Assembly: GCF_905171765.1 (NCBI RefSeq)
Contig: NC_053398.1
Coordinates: forward strand, 51,086,338-51,150,337
Direction of reading: 5' to 3'
Source: Bufo bufo
Taxonomy: Eukaryota > Chordata > Amphibia > Anura > Bufonidae
DNA length: 64,000 nt
The notes beneath the pieces are model-generated. The model was not told where the DNA came from. It made no database searches and saw nothing but the letters and a program-made list of their open reading frames with translations. Below are positions 11,725 through 23,315 of the stretch, piece by piece (position 1 is the stretch's first letter; each line of letters starts with the position of its first letter). A program made the translations under genes and the position numbers.

Positions 11725-12343
11725 TGTCTCAAAATAAAATTAACCTACAAAAAGGCAGCTCTGTCAACTTAGACAGCTATAATGACCACTTGTACCACAT
11801 CCAGAGTAAACTAAAAGCCAAACAAGTGGAATGTTTATATCAAAAGATATCATTTATTATAAAATATAAATAATGGAGAACAACAGGATGTAATACAGTA
11901 CACGGAGAAGCACAGGGTAAGTAAATTCATAGGAACCACCATAGAACTGCGCAAAATAGAGCACAGTTCTTGCGCAATGTGAAGCATAAAACAGGTGCGA
12001 CCTATAAAGCAAAAGCTAAGACTCTGGGCAACAAGATAAATATCACATATATGGTCTCCCTAATAAGGGTATGGTACACAAGTACCACAGGCCAGATATA
12101 GTAACCCCAGAGTCGTAGCAGGCATGCACGGTATGATGTAGATGTCACAATCAGCCAAAAACAGTGATATGGTAAATACAAAATCACTATGCTGAAGTCA
12201 AACCATAACTAACATGCACCAAAGTACAAGGGACCCAGCGTGGATACATGCAAGGGCACCCCGCAAGTAGCGTGCAACCGCGCTAAGAATAGGACGTACC
12301 TGAAGACATGGTGGCAAAATGAAAGACCGGCCCTGGGCGCGAG

Positions 12344-12384
12344 ACCTCGACGCGCGTTTCACCTCAACGGCTTCGTCAGGAGGT
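12344..12384 (-). ncRNA. Hammerhead ribozyme motif in the inverted Penelope copy
   Basis: The same 41-base motif on the minus strand: TCGTCAG (complement of CTGACGA) at 12,373-12,379 and the two stem I strands at 12,380-12,384 and 12,344-12,348. Core bases and stem I pairing are identical to the plus-strand copy at 20,394-20,434. Confidence 0.84.
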
Positions 12385-14055
12385 ACTATATAATGCATAG
12401 GCAGGGTATATATAGAATGAAATGGGGGTGGGGCGATGGACAAGAATCACCTGAATGCTGCACACCTGCGGACCACTCGATCGGGCGCGGGAAGCACCAT
12501 GATAGACGGCGCCATCTCCCAGCGCGTCCACGTCTGCGCACCGCGCATGCGCGGCGGCACATACAGACGTCACGGAGCGCGTCGAGATGGCGTCGCCCAG
12601 CGCATGCGCACCCCGCGGCCCCCGTGGAACGCAGGTGAGCCGCAATCCGCCACTCTAAAAAAACTAGATAATGGGACATGATCACAAAATTGCCACAATG
12701 CTACAGGCACGTACCCGCTGCATCCACACAGGGTCCCACGCTCACAGGAATTGTCATATAGGGAGAGACTCCTCAGTAGATATCTAATATAAATCAAACA
12801 AATAATAATGTTAAAAAATATAATGACGTGATCATAGATCTAATAATAACTAACATAACTGCGTGATCAACACACATAGTGACATATCAGGTAAAAAAGT
12901 GACATATACGAGGTCCATATAAATGGAACCATGAGAAAGGCTAGCTATAGCGTAACTCCGTGGTAAATACATAAAAAGCATGTGATGTACTGGGGGTCCA
13001 TAACAATGGAATCACAGTATCATTATAGCGATCATACAGATGATCTGATTATATAGTGAGTAAGAAAAAGAATAGTGAAATAAAAACATAATATATATGC
13101 AGGAAAGTGCTGTCAATGGTATACATGTAATCATTATTCTACATACTCCAAAAGGCATCCAGTCAGATCATGTGGGTCAATAATACAAGTAAGGTCATAA
13201 TTAGCCCATAACTGGATGCACTCTTCATTTCCTACTCGATTATACATAATGATACAGTCTCTCATATAACAGAACAAATACATGTGTACAAGGAGAAAAC
13301 ACCGTAAAACAGGAAAAACAGGTAGACCTGACAGATATGTGTAATAAAACGATCTATACAAGTACAGGGAATCATCCCATAACAAAGGATGATACTGTGT
13401 GAAGCGCTATATAATGCAGACCCTCTAGGATAATGGTAAGGGGTGGGGGCGATATGGGTGGCATCCCGGGCAGCAATAGGCAGCCCGCGGTGTCACCCCA
13501 GGCACACCCAACCCACCGACCGACACAGATAACAACAAGATCCACAGAGTCCTGAAGGGGCAAGGGGTGGCCGGGGTGACACCACCGGCGGCAAAGGCCG
13601 CCGGCGGGGTCAACCGAGACACCCCCAGCCAACAAGACAAAAAGCAGCAAGGGTAAAAATATAAACAATGGCAATGCCCATATGGCACCAGGCACGTCAG
13701 AAATCTAACAAGACCTCCTTAAAATGTAACAATGTCATAGCAAAAGGTCTCACTGGCTGGAATATGCCAAAAAGATCTACTACCCATATAAAATCGAAGC
13801 GCAAAGTAATGCCCCGCCATATGTGTGTACTAAAGAATGATAGAATATCATATGAATATGTTGCTAGGAGATCTTGACGAACATCTTCTCTTGTGGCGGT
13901 CATGTTGTCGCAATAGGTAGCTCTGTCCATCGTCACCAATCCCACACGGAAATAAATAGTATGATCTCAAAAGAAAACATGAAACAATATTATAGAAAGT
14001 ACACTATAATAAAAGAAAAGAAAAAATATACCCCGCAATAAAATTCGCGCAATAT

Positions 14056-15270
14056 TCATAGAAAGGAAGAAAAACTGTTAGATTCATTAAGGCCGTACGG
14101 AGTAACGGTGTCAAGGTTGACAATCCACCTAGTCTCTCTACGGAGTAGAGCCACTTTAATGTTACCGCCTCTAGACCCTAGATGGATTCTGTCAATACCC
14201 TTCACCGTCAATCCCCCTGGATCGGACCCGTGGAACCTGCAAAAGTGTCGTGGAACCGCCTGCAGTGACTCCCAATCCCTCTCAGGGATTTCCGCCGCTG
14301 CTCGAATCCTACACACATGTTCCAAAACCCGTGTTTTTAGGGCTCTCTTTGTCATACCAACATAAAAAAGATTACATGGGCATGTGATTAGATATATCAC
14401 AGCCTCAGTATTACAGTTTATGTTGTGTACGATTTTAAAGTCTTTTCGGCCTGAGGAGTCACTGAAAGCGGTAGAACGAATCATATACCTACAGGCGGCA
14501 CACGATCCACAAGAGAAGGACCCCCACTTGGGGCCCTTACTACCGAAAATACCCCCCCTGGGTGTGGGGACATAGTGACTCTTGGTGAGGATGTCACGCA
14601 AATTGCGTGACCGCCTCCACGTGATCTGGGGATATGTGGGGAGACATACCGCCAGATCACCATCTGTGTGTAAGACCGACCAATGTCTCCTCAGAATATT
14701 CTGAATATACCTCCATTTCGTATTGAACGGGGTAATAAATCTCACACATGTGTCACGGTTATCCATTTTCTGAACTCTACTCACCAACAAGGAGTCTCTA
14801 GATGTTTTTTTGGCTTTTTCATAGCCCCGCTGTATGGTATTATATTGATAACCTCTTTCAAGAAATCGTTGTGTCAACATGCCGGCTTGATGTTCAAACT
14901 GCTTATCACTGGAGCAGATCCTGCGAGTTCTCAGGAACTGCCCTGTAGGTATTGCCTGAATCGTATTGGGATGGTGAGCAGAGGAGGCGTGGAGAAGGGC
15001 ATTGACGGCAGTGGACTTCCTGTAAAGATCAGTAGACAAATAACCGTCGGATCCCTTAGTGATCATTATATCCAAGAATTCGACATTCGTAAGGCTATAT
15101 TTCCAGGTAAGTCTAATATTGCGTGTGTTGTGGTTGAGACGGGCCAAAAAGTTTTCCAAGGCCGGAATGGTATCCTGCCATAAGAAAAACACATCGTCTA
15201 TATACCTAGACCATAGGAGTGCGGCATCATATCCAGGTGTGTCCTGGACGATCTCTCTCTCCCACAGCCC
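14056..15270 (-). pseudogene. 5'-truncated Penelope RT/GIY-YIG reading frame
   Basis: The inverted copy keeps only the C-terminal part of the protein. The frame is open from the junction at 15,270 (just before the YIDD catalytic box, SRYIDDVFFLWQDT) through to a stop at 14,056-14,058. It covers the RT thumb, a cysteine-rich linker (CGSCAACRYM) and the whole GIY-YIG nuclease domain (AVIYLITCPC, LFYVGMTKRALKTRVLEH), ending NESNSFSSFL. It has no start codon of its own and lacks the fingers and most of the palm. The arginine codon that has become a stop in the full copy is intact here. Confidence 0.88.
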
Positions 15271-15648
15271 TTGTGTACCATACCCTTATTAGGGAGACCA
15301 TATATGTGATATTTATCTGGTTGCCCAGAGTCTTAGCTTTTGCTTTATAGGTCGCACCTGTTTTATGCTTCACATTGCGCAAGAACTGTGCTCTATTTTG
15401 CGCAGTTCTATGGTGGTTCCTATGAATTTACTTACCCTGTGCTTCTCCGTGTACTGTATTACATCCTGTTGTTCTCCATTATTTATATTTTATAATAAAT
15501 GATATCTTTTGATATAAACATTCCACTTGTTTGGCTTTTAGTTTACTCTGGATGTGGTACAAGTGGTCATTATAGCTGTCTAAGTTGACAGAGCTGCCTT
15601 TTTGTAGGTTAATTGTATTTATATATATTCTCAGGCAATTCCTCATAC
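15271..15648 (+). repeat. Penelope pseudo-LTR and leader
   Basis: The first ~275 bp (to about 15,545) repeat 20,684-20,955 almost base for base, a direct repeat flanking the coding region as in pLTRs of Penelope-like elements. The next ~100 bp lead to the first ATG at 15,649 and recur, inverted, at 11,739-11,828. The head-to-head junction with the inverted copy is at about 15,270. Confidence 0.82.
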
Positions 15649-16383
15649 ATGGATTTCCGAGCACGTGACAAAAATTGGTTGTCACAGTTGGGAACAGTAT
15701 TTGGGGATACTACGGCACAGGACACGGAGAAATGCGATAGCAAGGAACTTAAGCTTAAGATCAGAGAGGCCCTGAAAAAACGGACCAAACTGTGGTGGAA
15801 TAAGGCCGCATTAGAGAATTACCTCAATAGAAATATCATACCACGAGGTCTTAGGGTCCAAATATTTCCCACGTTGGAGGGGGAGGACCCCACATTTACC
15901 ACCAAATGGGAGGAAACCCTCACTAAATGTTCTCAAACCCTTATTGAGCTGCTTATTGGGGCGGATCGTAGAGCTTTGGAGGCTGTGGAGAAGGACATTG
16001 ACGGCCATAAGGACGGTATCCAGTTACTCCTGACCAAGGAAGAACTGGAATCATTTGATAAAAGTCTAGAAGACGATCTTGCCAAGTGGGAGCGTGAGAT
16101 TCAGTCTATTAAAACTAAAAAATTCCAGAGAGATCTGGGGGATTACCAACAGAACAAAGTATTTAGGTGGCAACGTAGCAACCTCAGACCTGAATCTCGT
16201 TCACGTTCCCAATCTTTGGTGTCTTCAACATCTGAAGAAGAATGTGGCGCGCCTTTTTTAGAAGGACGCCCGGCCGTGGTACGTGGTCCGGATCCCGAAA
16301 GGGGAGGGTACAATCTACGCACCCCAGTATACAAACGGAAACACTGGAATGGGAATGGCCGAGGGAAGAGAGTACAGAACTGA
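15649..16383 (+). CDS. Penelope-like element N-terminal ORF
   Basis: An open frame of 244 residues from the ATG at 15,649 (MDFRARDKNW); the frame is open from 15,613. It is rich in charged and predicted helical sequence, with a basic C-terminus (YNLRTPVYKRKHW). I see no known catalytic domain. In Penelope-like elements this region normally precedes the RT in the same polypeptide. Here the RT frame starts 142 nt before this ORF ends, in another frame. Either a frameshift mutation split one ORF, or two overlapping ORFs are used. No obvious slippery heptamer is seen in the overlap. Confidence 0.7.
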   Translation: MDFRARDKNWLSQLGTVFGDTTAQDTEKCDSKELKLKIREALKKRTKLWWNKAALENYLNRNIIPRGLRVQIFPTLEGEDPTFTTKWEETLTKCSQTLIELLIGADRRALEAVEKDIDGHKDGIQLLLTKEELESFDKSLEDDLAKWEREIQSIKTKKFQRDLGDYQQNKVFRWQRSNLRPESRSRSQSLVSSTSEEECGAPFLEGRPAVVRGPDPERGGYNLRTPVYKRKHWNGNGRGKRVQN

Positions 16384-18722
16384 AGGTAATTAACCTTTCT
16401 ACCATTAGTCTCACTCTAACACAACAGCAGGTTCTGCAGAAGGGGCTATCCTTTTCCCCAGTGGGTAGATTTGACTATTTCGAAGTGGTCAAAGATCTGG
16501 AATTATTTGCCCGTAAACTTCTATTTAAGAAGCATTTTGGTCGGGGTCACGACGCGACTGCCTTGATGTCTCCGGCTGAGAGGCAGGCGATTCGCGACCT
16601 GGAATCCCTTTTAGAGGATCAGATGGCTATTGTACCCAGTAGGTCCCCCATACATCTGCACAGGCGCTCACGTACATTCCCCCCTAAAACATTGTGCCCC
16701 GCAGTGGATGTCTTTGTGAAACTAGTAAAACGAGATCTAAATATAGACCATGTACACATTGGGAAAGACAACTTGACTCGTTCGCAAAGACAGGCACTGC
16801 GGGAGTTACAGGATTTGAGAGATGTGGTTATTAAACCCGCAGACAAGGGGGGTAATGTCGTGATATGGCCTGTGCAGATGTATGAAAGAGAGGTCTTTAG
16901 GCAGCTCAACAATAAGGAATGCTACCGTAGAATTGAGAGGGACCCCACTACACTTTATAAAAACGAGCTGGACGACATTCTTGCTGAAGCCTGTGATCAG
17001 GGTATCATCACTACTAAAATGATGGAAGGGCTGAGAGTGGACTTCCCGGTCAAAGCTACCCTATATCTGCTCCCCAAGGTGCACAAGAGCCGTACCCATC
17101 CCCCCGGGCGTCCGATCGTTTCGGGGATCGGCAGCTTGTGTACCAATGTGGGTAGGTTCATCGATTTCTTTCTCCAGAAAAGTGTAGAAACCCTTCCTTC
17201 TTTTGTTAAAGATACCACGGACATGCTGAGACGGTTAAATGGGATTCATGTGGACCCGGATGTGGTCCTTGTTACATGCGACATTGAGTCGCTATACACG
17301 TCTATATACCATGACCAGGGAGTGCGGGCATCTAGATCCTTTTTGACCATGTCAGATTATGATAATAGTATGATTGAATTTATTCTGACATTGTTAGAAT
17401 TTATGCTCACGCATAACTATTTTTTATTTAAGGACCGCCTCTTCCTACAGCTCCAGGGGACAGCTATGGGGGCATCGTGTGCCCCCGCATATGCCAACCT
17501 GTTCCTGGGGCTGTGGGAGAGAGAGATCGTCCAGGACACACCTGGATATGATGCCGCAATCCTATGGTCTAGGTATATAGACGATGTGTTTTTCTTATGG
17601 CAGGATACCATTCCGGCCTTGGAAAACTTTTTGGCCCGTCTCAACCACAACACACGCAATATTAGACTTACCTGGAAATATAGCCTTACGAATGTCGAAT
17701 TCTTGGATATAATAATCACTAAGGGATCCGACGGTTATTTGTCTACTGATCTTTTCAGGAAGTCCACTGCCGTCAATGCCCTTCTCCACGCCTCCTCTGC
17801 TCACCATCCCAATACGATTCAGGCAATACCTACAGGGCAGTTCCTGAGAACTCGCAGGATCTGCTCCAGTGATAAGCAGTTTGAACATCAAGCCGGCATG
17901 TTGACACAACGATTTCTTGAAAGAGGTTATCAATATAATACCATACAGCGGGGCTATGAAAGAGCCAAAAAAACATCTAGAGACTCCTTGTTGGTGAGTA
18001 GAGTTCAGAAAAGGGATAACCGTGACACATGTGTGAGATTTATTACCCCGTTCAATACGAAATGGAGGTATATTCAGAATATTCTGAGGAGACATTGGTC
18101 GGTCTTACACACAGATGGTGATCTGGCGGTAAGTCTCCCCACATATCCCCAGATCACGTGGAGGCGGTCACGCAATTTGCGTGACATCCTCACCAAGAGT
18201 CACTATGTCCCCACACCCAGGGGGGGTATTTTCGGTAGTAAGGGCCCCAAGTGGGGGTCCTTCTCTTGTGGATCGTGTGCCGCCTGTAGGTATATGATTC
18301 GTTCTACCGCTTTCAGTGACTCCTCAGGCCGAAAAGACTTTAAAATCGTACACAACATAAACTGTAATACTGAGGCTGTGATATATCTAATCACATGCCC
18401 ATGTAATCTTTTTTATGTTGGTATGACAAAGAGAGCCCTAAAAACACGGGTTTTGGAACATGTGTGTAGGATTTGAGCAGCGGCGGAAATCCCTGAGAGG
18501 GATTGGGAGTCACTGCAGGCGGTTCCACGACACTTTTGCAGGTTCCACGGGTCCGATCCAGGGGGATTGACGGTGAAGGGTATTGACAGAATCCATCTAG
18601 GGTCTAGAGGCGGTAACATTAAAGTGGCTCTACTCCGTAGAGAGACTAGGTGGATTGTCAACCTTGACACCGTTACTTCGTACGGCCTTAATGAATCTAA
18701 CAGTTTTTCTTCCTTTCTATGA
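16242..18722 (+). pseudogene. Penelope-like reverse transcriptase with GIY-YIG domain, one nonsense codon
   Basis: The frame runs 744 codons from 16,242 to a TGA at 18,474-18,476, then stays open for 82 more codons to 18,722. RT landmarks in order: VIKPADKGGNVVIW, LYLLPKVHKSRTHPPGRP, VTCDIESLYTSI (catalytic D), LQGTAMGASCAPAYANLF and SRYIDDVFFLW (YIDD box). A cysteine-rich linker (CGSCAACRYM) leads into a GIY-YIG nuclease (AVIYLITCPC... LFYVGMTKRALKTRVLEH). The stop falls where the inverted copy has CGA, a CpG-to-TpG change. RT plus GIY-YIG primes reverse transcription at nicked DNA in this family. With the nonsense codon the nuclease domain is cut short, so this copy is probably inactive. 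Confidence 0.93.
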
Positions 18723-20683
18723 ATATTGCGCGAATTTTATTGCGGGGTATATTTTTTCTTTTCTTTTATTATAGTGTACTTTCTATAATATTGTTTCATG
18801 TTTTCTTTTGAGATCATACTATTTATTTCCGTGTGGGATTGGTGACGATGGACAGAGCTACCTATTGCGACAACATGACCGCCACAAGAGAAGATGTTCG
18901 TCAAGATCTCCTAGCAACATATTCATATGATATTCTATCATTCTTTAGTACACACATATGGCGGGGCATTACTTTGCGCTTCGATTTTATATGGGTAGTA
19001 GATCTTTTTGGCATATTCCAGCCAGTGAGACCTTTTGCTATGACATTGTTACATTTTAAGGAGGTCTTGTTAGATTTCTGACGTGCCTGGTGCCATATGG
19101 GCATTGCCATTGTTTATATTTTTACCCTTGCTGCTTTTTGTCTTGTTGGCTGGGGGTGTCTCGGTTGACCCCGCCGGCGGCCTTTGCCGCCGGTGGTGTC
19201 ACCCCGGCCACCCCTTGCCCCTTCAGGACTCTGTGGATCTTGTTGTTATCTGTGTCGGTCGGTGGGTTGGGTGTGCCTGGGGTGACACCGCGGGCTGCCT
19301 ATTGCTGCCCGGGATGCCACCCATGTCGCCCCCACCCCTTACCATTATCCTAGAGGGTCTGCATTATATAGCGCTTCACACAGTATCATCCTTTGTTATG
19401 GGATGATTCCCTGTACTTGTATAGATCGTTTTATTACACATATCTGTCAGGTCTACATGTTTTTCCTGTTTTACGGTGTTTTCTCCTTGTACACATGTAT
19501 TTGTTCTGTTATATGAGAGACTGTATCATTATGTATAATCGAGTAGGAAATGAAGAGTGCATCCAGTTATGGGCTAATTATGACCTTACTTGTATTATTG
19601 ACCCACATGATCTGACTGGATGCCTTTTGGAGTATGTAGAATAATGATTACATGTATACCATTGACAGCACTTTCCTGCATATATATTATGTTTTTATTT
19701 CACTATTCTTTTTCTTACTCACTATATAATCAGATCATCTGTATGATCGCTATAATGATACTGTGATTCCATTGTTATGGACCCCCAGTACATCACATGC
19801 TTTTTATGTATTTACCACGGAGTTACGCTATAGCTAGCCTTTCTCATGGTTCCATTTATATGGACCTCGTATATGTCACTTTTTTACCTGATATGTCACT
19901 ATGTGTGTTGATCACGCAGTTATGTTAGTTATTATTAGATCTATGATCACGTCATTATATTTTTTATCATTATTATTTGTTTGATTTATATTAGATATCT
20001 ACTGAGGGGTCTCTCCCTATATGACAATTCCTGTGAGCGTGGGACCCTGTGTGGATGCAGCGGGTACGTGCCTGTAGCATTGTGGCAATTTTGTGATCAT
20101 GTCCCATTATCTAGTTTTTTTAGAGTGGCGGATTGCGGCTCACCTGCGTTCCACGGGGGCCGCGGGGTGCGCATGCGCTGGGCGACGCCATCTCGACGCG
20201 CTCCGTGACGTCTGTATGTGCCGCCGCGCATGCGCGGTGCGCAGACGTGGACGCGCTGGGAGATGGCGCCGTCTATCATGGTGCTTCCCGCGCCCGATCG
20301 AGTGGTCCGCAGGTGTGCAGCATTCAGGTGATTCTTGTCCATCGCCCCACCCCCATTTCATTCTATATATACCCTGCCTATGCATTATATAGTACCTCCT
20401 GACGAAGCCGTTGAGGTGAAACGCGCGTCGAGGTCTCGCGCCCAGGGCCGGTCTTTCATTTTGCCACCATGTCTTCAGGTACGTCCTATTCTTAGCTACT
20501 TGCGGGGTGCCCTTGCATGTATCCACGCTGGGTCCCTTGTACTTTGGTGCATGTTAGTTATGGTTTGACTTCAGCATAGTGATTTTGTATTTACCATATC
20601 ACTGTTTTTGGCTGATTGTGACATCTACATCATACCGTGCATGCCTGCTACGACTCTGGGGTTACTATATCTGGCCTGTGGTA
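18723..20683 (+). other. Penelope 3' non-coding region
   Basis: About 2 kb between the RT/GIY-YIG stop and the terminal pLTR, mirrored in 12,010-14,055. No long ORF with recognisable domains is seen. It holds a GC-rich block near 19,160-19,330, a CpG-rich block near 20,150-20,300 and the hammerhead. Conservation between the two arms reflects their common origin, not coding function. Confidence 0.6.
20394..20434 (+). ncRNA. Hammerhead ribozyme motif in Penelope 3' region
   Basis: All core elements are present in order. Stem I strand ACCTC (20,394-20,398), CTGACGA (20,399-20,405), a short stem II with GCC/GGT around a GTTGA loop (20,407-20,417), GAAA (20,418-20,421), a one-pair stem III C(GCGC)G, the GTC cleavage triplet (20,427-20,429), and GAGGT (20,430-20,434), which pairs perfectly with ACCTC. 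Minimal hammerheads with very short stem III are known from pLTRs of Penelope-like elements, where they probably act as dimers during processing of the element RNA. Confidence 0.85.
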
Positions 20684-21658
20684 CTTGTGTACCATACCCT
20701 TATTAGGGAGACCATATATGTGATATTTATCTTGTTGCCCAGAGTCTTAGCTTTTGCTTTATAGGTCGCACCTGTTTTATGCTTCACATTGCGCAAGAAC
20801 TGTGCTCTATTTTGCGCAGTTCTATGGTGGTTCCTATGAATTTACTTACCCTGTGCTTCTCCGTGTACTGTATTACATCCTGTTGTTCTCCATTATTTAT
20901 ATTTTATAATAAATGATATCTTTTGATATAAACATTCCACTTGTTTGGCTTTTAGTTTGTCTCAAAATAAAGGCAGGCAAAAAACATGGCAGTCAGCAAG
21001 ATTTGGGGTTAATGTGACTCATTAACCGCAATGCTGCCAGTAGCCATAATTTGAGAAGATGGGGTCACCTATTATTAATCTGAGGTACATGGTGCTATTA
21101 CATTAGTACCCCCATGTACCTCACATTAAAAGTAAGTGGCCCCAAGCACCTCATCAAATAATGGGCAACATTGGGTTAACCATTAATGTGAGGTACACAT
21201 GATGAGGTACTTACTATTAATGTGAGGCACATGCAGGTCCAAATTGATAAAACAATGTGCCTCATATTAACAGCAAGTTACTCCAGCATGTACCTGATGC
21301 CATTAACCCTATCGTTATATAGTGTTATATATTTTAATATGCACCTTATGTTTTGTTATGCGCGTGAATCAATCAGCGCCAACCAGCACCACCCTAAGCC
21401 CCACCCTAAGCCCCACCCCAGAACCCCCCACCCCACCCACTCCCTGGGAAAATTGTCTTGTATGAAACTGGTCCTTGGTGCAAAAATGGTTGGGGACCAC
21501 TGTTCTACACCACTATAAAGGCTCTCTGCAGCCTGGAAATAGCCGTTTTTTAACGTAATTCGCCACAAATTAATTCGGATCTAAGCAAATTTTTCGCAAA
21601 AAATTCGGCAAACCGGCAAATAGAATTTTTTTTTAATTCACTCATCTCTAGCTATATT

Positions 21659-22320
21659 TTAGCTTCTGGCATAATTTGTAGTAAATCTGCCCAGTTGCGG
21701 GAGCACAGGTGCCCTCCCACTTAGCCCTGTGCCTTCTTTTTAAAACCGGATGAGAGTGCTGTAAAAATAAGAAAGTTAATCACACGGTAACCTGTAGAGG
21801 TAACCCCCAACAATTTTTTAAGTAATATGGACCTTTGTGTCTTGAATGGCTATTTACTTGTTACCACCTTAATAGCTTACTGCATACTATTATACATATA
21901 ATTCACTAATAAACCAGTATGCAGTAAGCTCCTTAGCTCCCCCTAATGGCAGATCCAAGTGGCCAGAACATTATCTGGGAAATCTGGTTTTAAAGGGAAT
22001 GTATCAGCTATATTTTTCACTAATTTAAATCCAATGATGATCAATTTTATTTCTAATTTGTTATTTTTTTCCGATTGTAGATTTATTGTATTTTCTGTAC
22101 ATAATTATGGGGCTGCCATCTTTCCTGCACTGTTGTTAACAGCATTGAGAAATATAGTCTGAAGATAACTCATTGACTTAGTGAATATTCTAGGCATGCT
22201 CTGTGACCTGTCCAAAGGTCTTTGTACATGAAGGGGAGGAGGTGAGCTGTGACATCACCTATTGGGAGTCATAAACCCTGCATTATCTGTACATAGGTTT
22301 TACCTCTGAATACCCCCCAG
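21659..22320. other. Non-coding spacer with a possible TTAA-type MITE end
   Basis: No gene is seen. TTAA at about 21,993 followed by AGGGAATGTATCAGC resembles the left end of TTAA-target MITEs elsewhere in the window (30,253 and 60,356), but I did not find a matching right end. Short inverted repeats with GCAGTAAGCT lie near 21,880-21,930. Confidence 0.35.
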
Positions 22321-22480
22321 TTATGAGTGGGGTACCCCAAGGTTCAATGCTGGGTCTGCTACACATTATTATGACCACCAGAGTAACTGCCAAGACAGCA
22401 GCTAGATGGGCTGGAAGTGACTCTTTAAGGTCCTGGTGGTTTATTACAGGTATCTGGAGCCATTCTGACTGCAGTGCATC

Positions 22481-23315
22481 CTACAGCTGTTTGAGGGTGT
22501 GTAGGGGAGGATCCATAGAGTGAACATGACTATCAGGGTGGTACCACAAATGCTCAGTTGGGTTCAAGTCTGGGGAATTAGGGGGCCAGGGTAGGACTTG
22601 GAAGTTTTGTTCATGTTCTTCGTACCAATGTTGGACATTTCTAGCTGTATGACATGTTGCATTGTCTTGTTGGAAGATCTCATCCGCTCTTGGAAAGATA
22701 ATCAGCATGTATAGGTTTACATGATCTGCAAAGATGATTCATACCCAAATTGGTTGAGAGTGCCTTCAACATGGATGAGTGGGCTCAGGTTATGCCACAA
22801 AGACATTCCCCAGACCATAAAGCTGCCACCACCAGCTTGTGTTCTTGCAGCAATGGTTGCAGAGTGTTTGTTCTTTCATGTTCACGCCTGACAAGCCAAC
22901 ATCTATCCATTCAATGAAGCAGAAACCGTGACATCTGAGAAGGCAACCCTTTACCAATCAGCGGAGGTCCAATTTTGATACTGCTACAAAAATTGAAGCC
23001 TTTTCTGCCAATACAACAAGTGACCGTCCATCTGCTTCGGAGCCTCATACGCAGTAAGGTTCACTGAACTGTTGTTTTAGAAATATGTCTAGTAGCCTCT
23101 GGGTAATTTTGGTGGTGAGTTCCTACATTGTCCGTCCTCGCACACCTTTGTAGCCAACATTCACCTCTCACATTAATGGCATGTGGTGCTCTGCAGTTTT
23201 CACGTTGCTTATTTGTAATGATGCCTTTTGTCCACTCATGATACACTTTCAACACAGCAGCACGTGAATAGTTCACAAGCTGCACAGCATCAGAAATACT
23301 GCCACTTTTTGTCAC
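22481..23315 (-). pseudogene. Broken Tc1-like transposase
   Basis: The N-terminal piece (23,061-23,315) reads GSISDAVQLVNYSRAAVLKV and YHEWTKGIITNKQREN, a helix-turn-helix region. The C-terminal piece (22,481-22,708) has the second D (QQDNATCHTARN) and E position (SPDLNPTEHLW), 36 residues apart, as in the copy at 3,213-4,081. The region between carries stops and frameshifts. It cannot make a functional enzyme. Confidence 0.82.

Larger units (their letters stand above)
11739..20957 (+). mobile_element. Penelope-like retroelement, inverted truncated copy plus full copy
   Basis: A 9.2-kb insertion flanked by a perfect 14-bp direct repeat, TGTCTCAAAATAAA (11,725-11,738 and 20,958-20,971), so the whole compound probably entered as one event. 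From left to right: a 5'-truncated copy on the minus strand (11,739-15,270), then a plus-strand pLTR (from 15,271), ORFs with RT and GIY-YIG domains (15,649-18,722) and a long 3' region ending in the same pLTR sequence (20,684-20,957). The arms 11,739-15,270 and about 17,505-20,957 form a near-perfect inverted repeat. This layout is known for Penelope-like elements. Hammerhead motifs occur in both arms. Confidence 0.9.
10620..21502 (+). mobile_element. Second hAT element, non-autonomous, carrying a Penelope insertion
   Basis: The left end CAGCGGTCCCCAACC and the right end GGTTGGGGACCACTG are inverted repeats. Both are flanked by an identical 8-bp direct repeat, TTCTACAC, at 10,612-10,619 and 21,503-21,510. 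Removing the Penelope insertion (11,739-20,957 plus one 14-bp duplication) leaves about 1.65 kb with no transposase domain. It is inserted in the 3' part of the larger hAT element, so it is younger than that element and older than the Penelope copy. Confidence 0.9.
4820..21650 (+). mobile_element. Large hAT transposon, host of two further insertions
   Basis: The left end TAGAAATGAGCGAATC and right end AATTCACTCATCTCTA are inverted repeats. The flanking 8-mers are GCTATAAT (4812-4819) and GCTATATT (21651-21658), a 7/8 match to an 8-bp hAT target duplication. Without the nested insertion (10,620-21,502 plus one 8-bp duplication) the element is about 5.9 kb. It contains a minisatellite, a decayed BED-finger hAT transposase and a second minisatellite. 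Short TGAGCGAATC-type ends recur near 39,043, 45,440 and 49,015, so the family is abundant. Confidence 0.82.

Noticed and set aside
12240..12638. Arginine-rich 132-residue frame and its overlapping antisense frames
   Set aside because: Lies in the CpG-rich non-coding 3' region of the Penelope element and is duplicated at 20,140-20,526 with a small deletion that changes the frame content.
14683..15183. 166-residue frame on the plus strand
   Set aside because: Exact antisense of the Penelope RT/GIY-YIG coding region.
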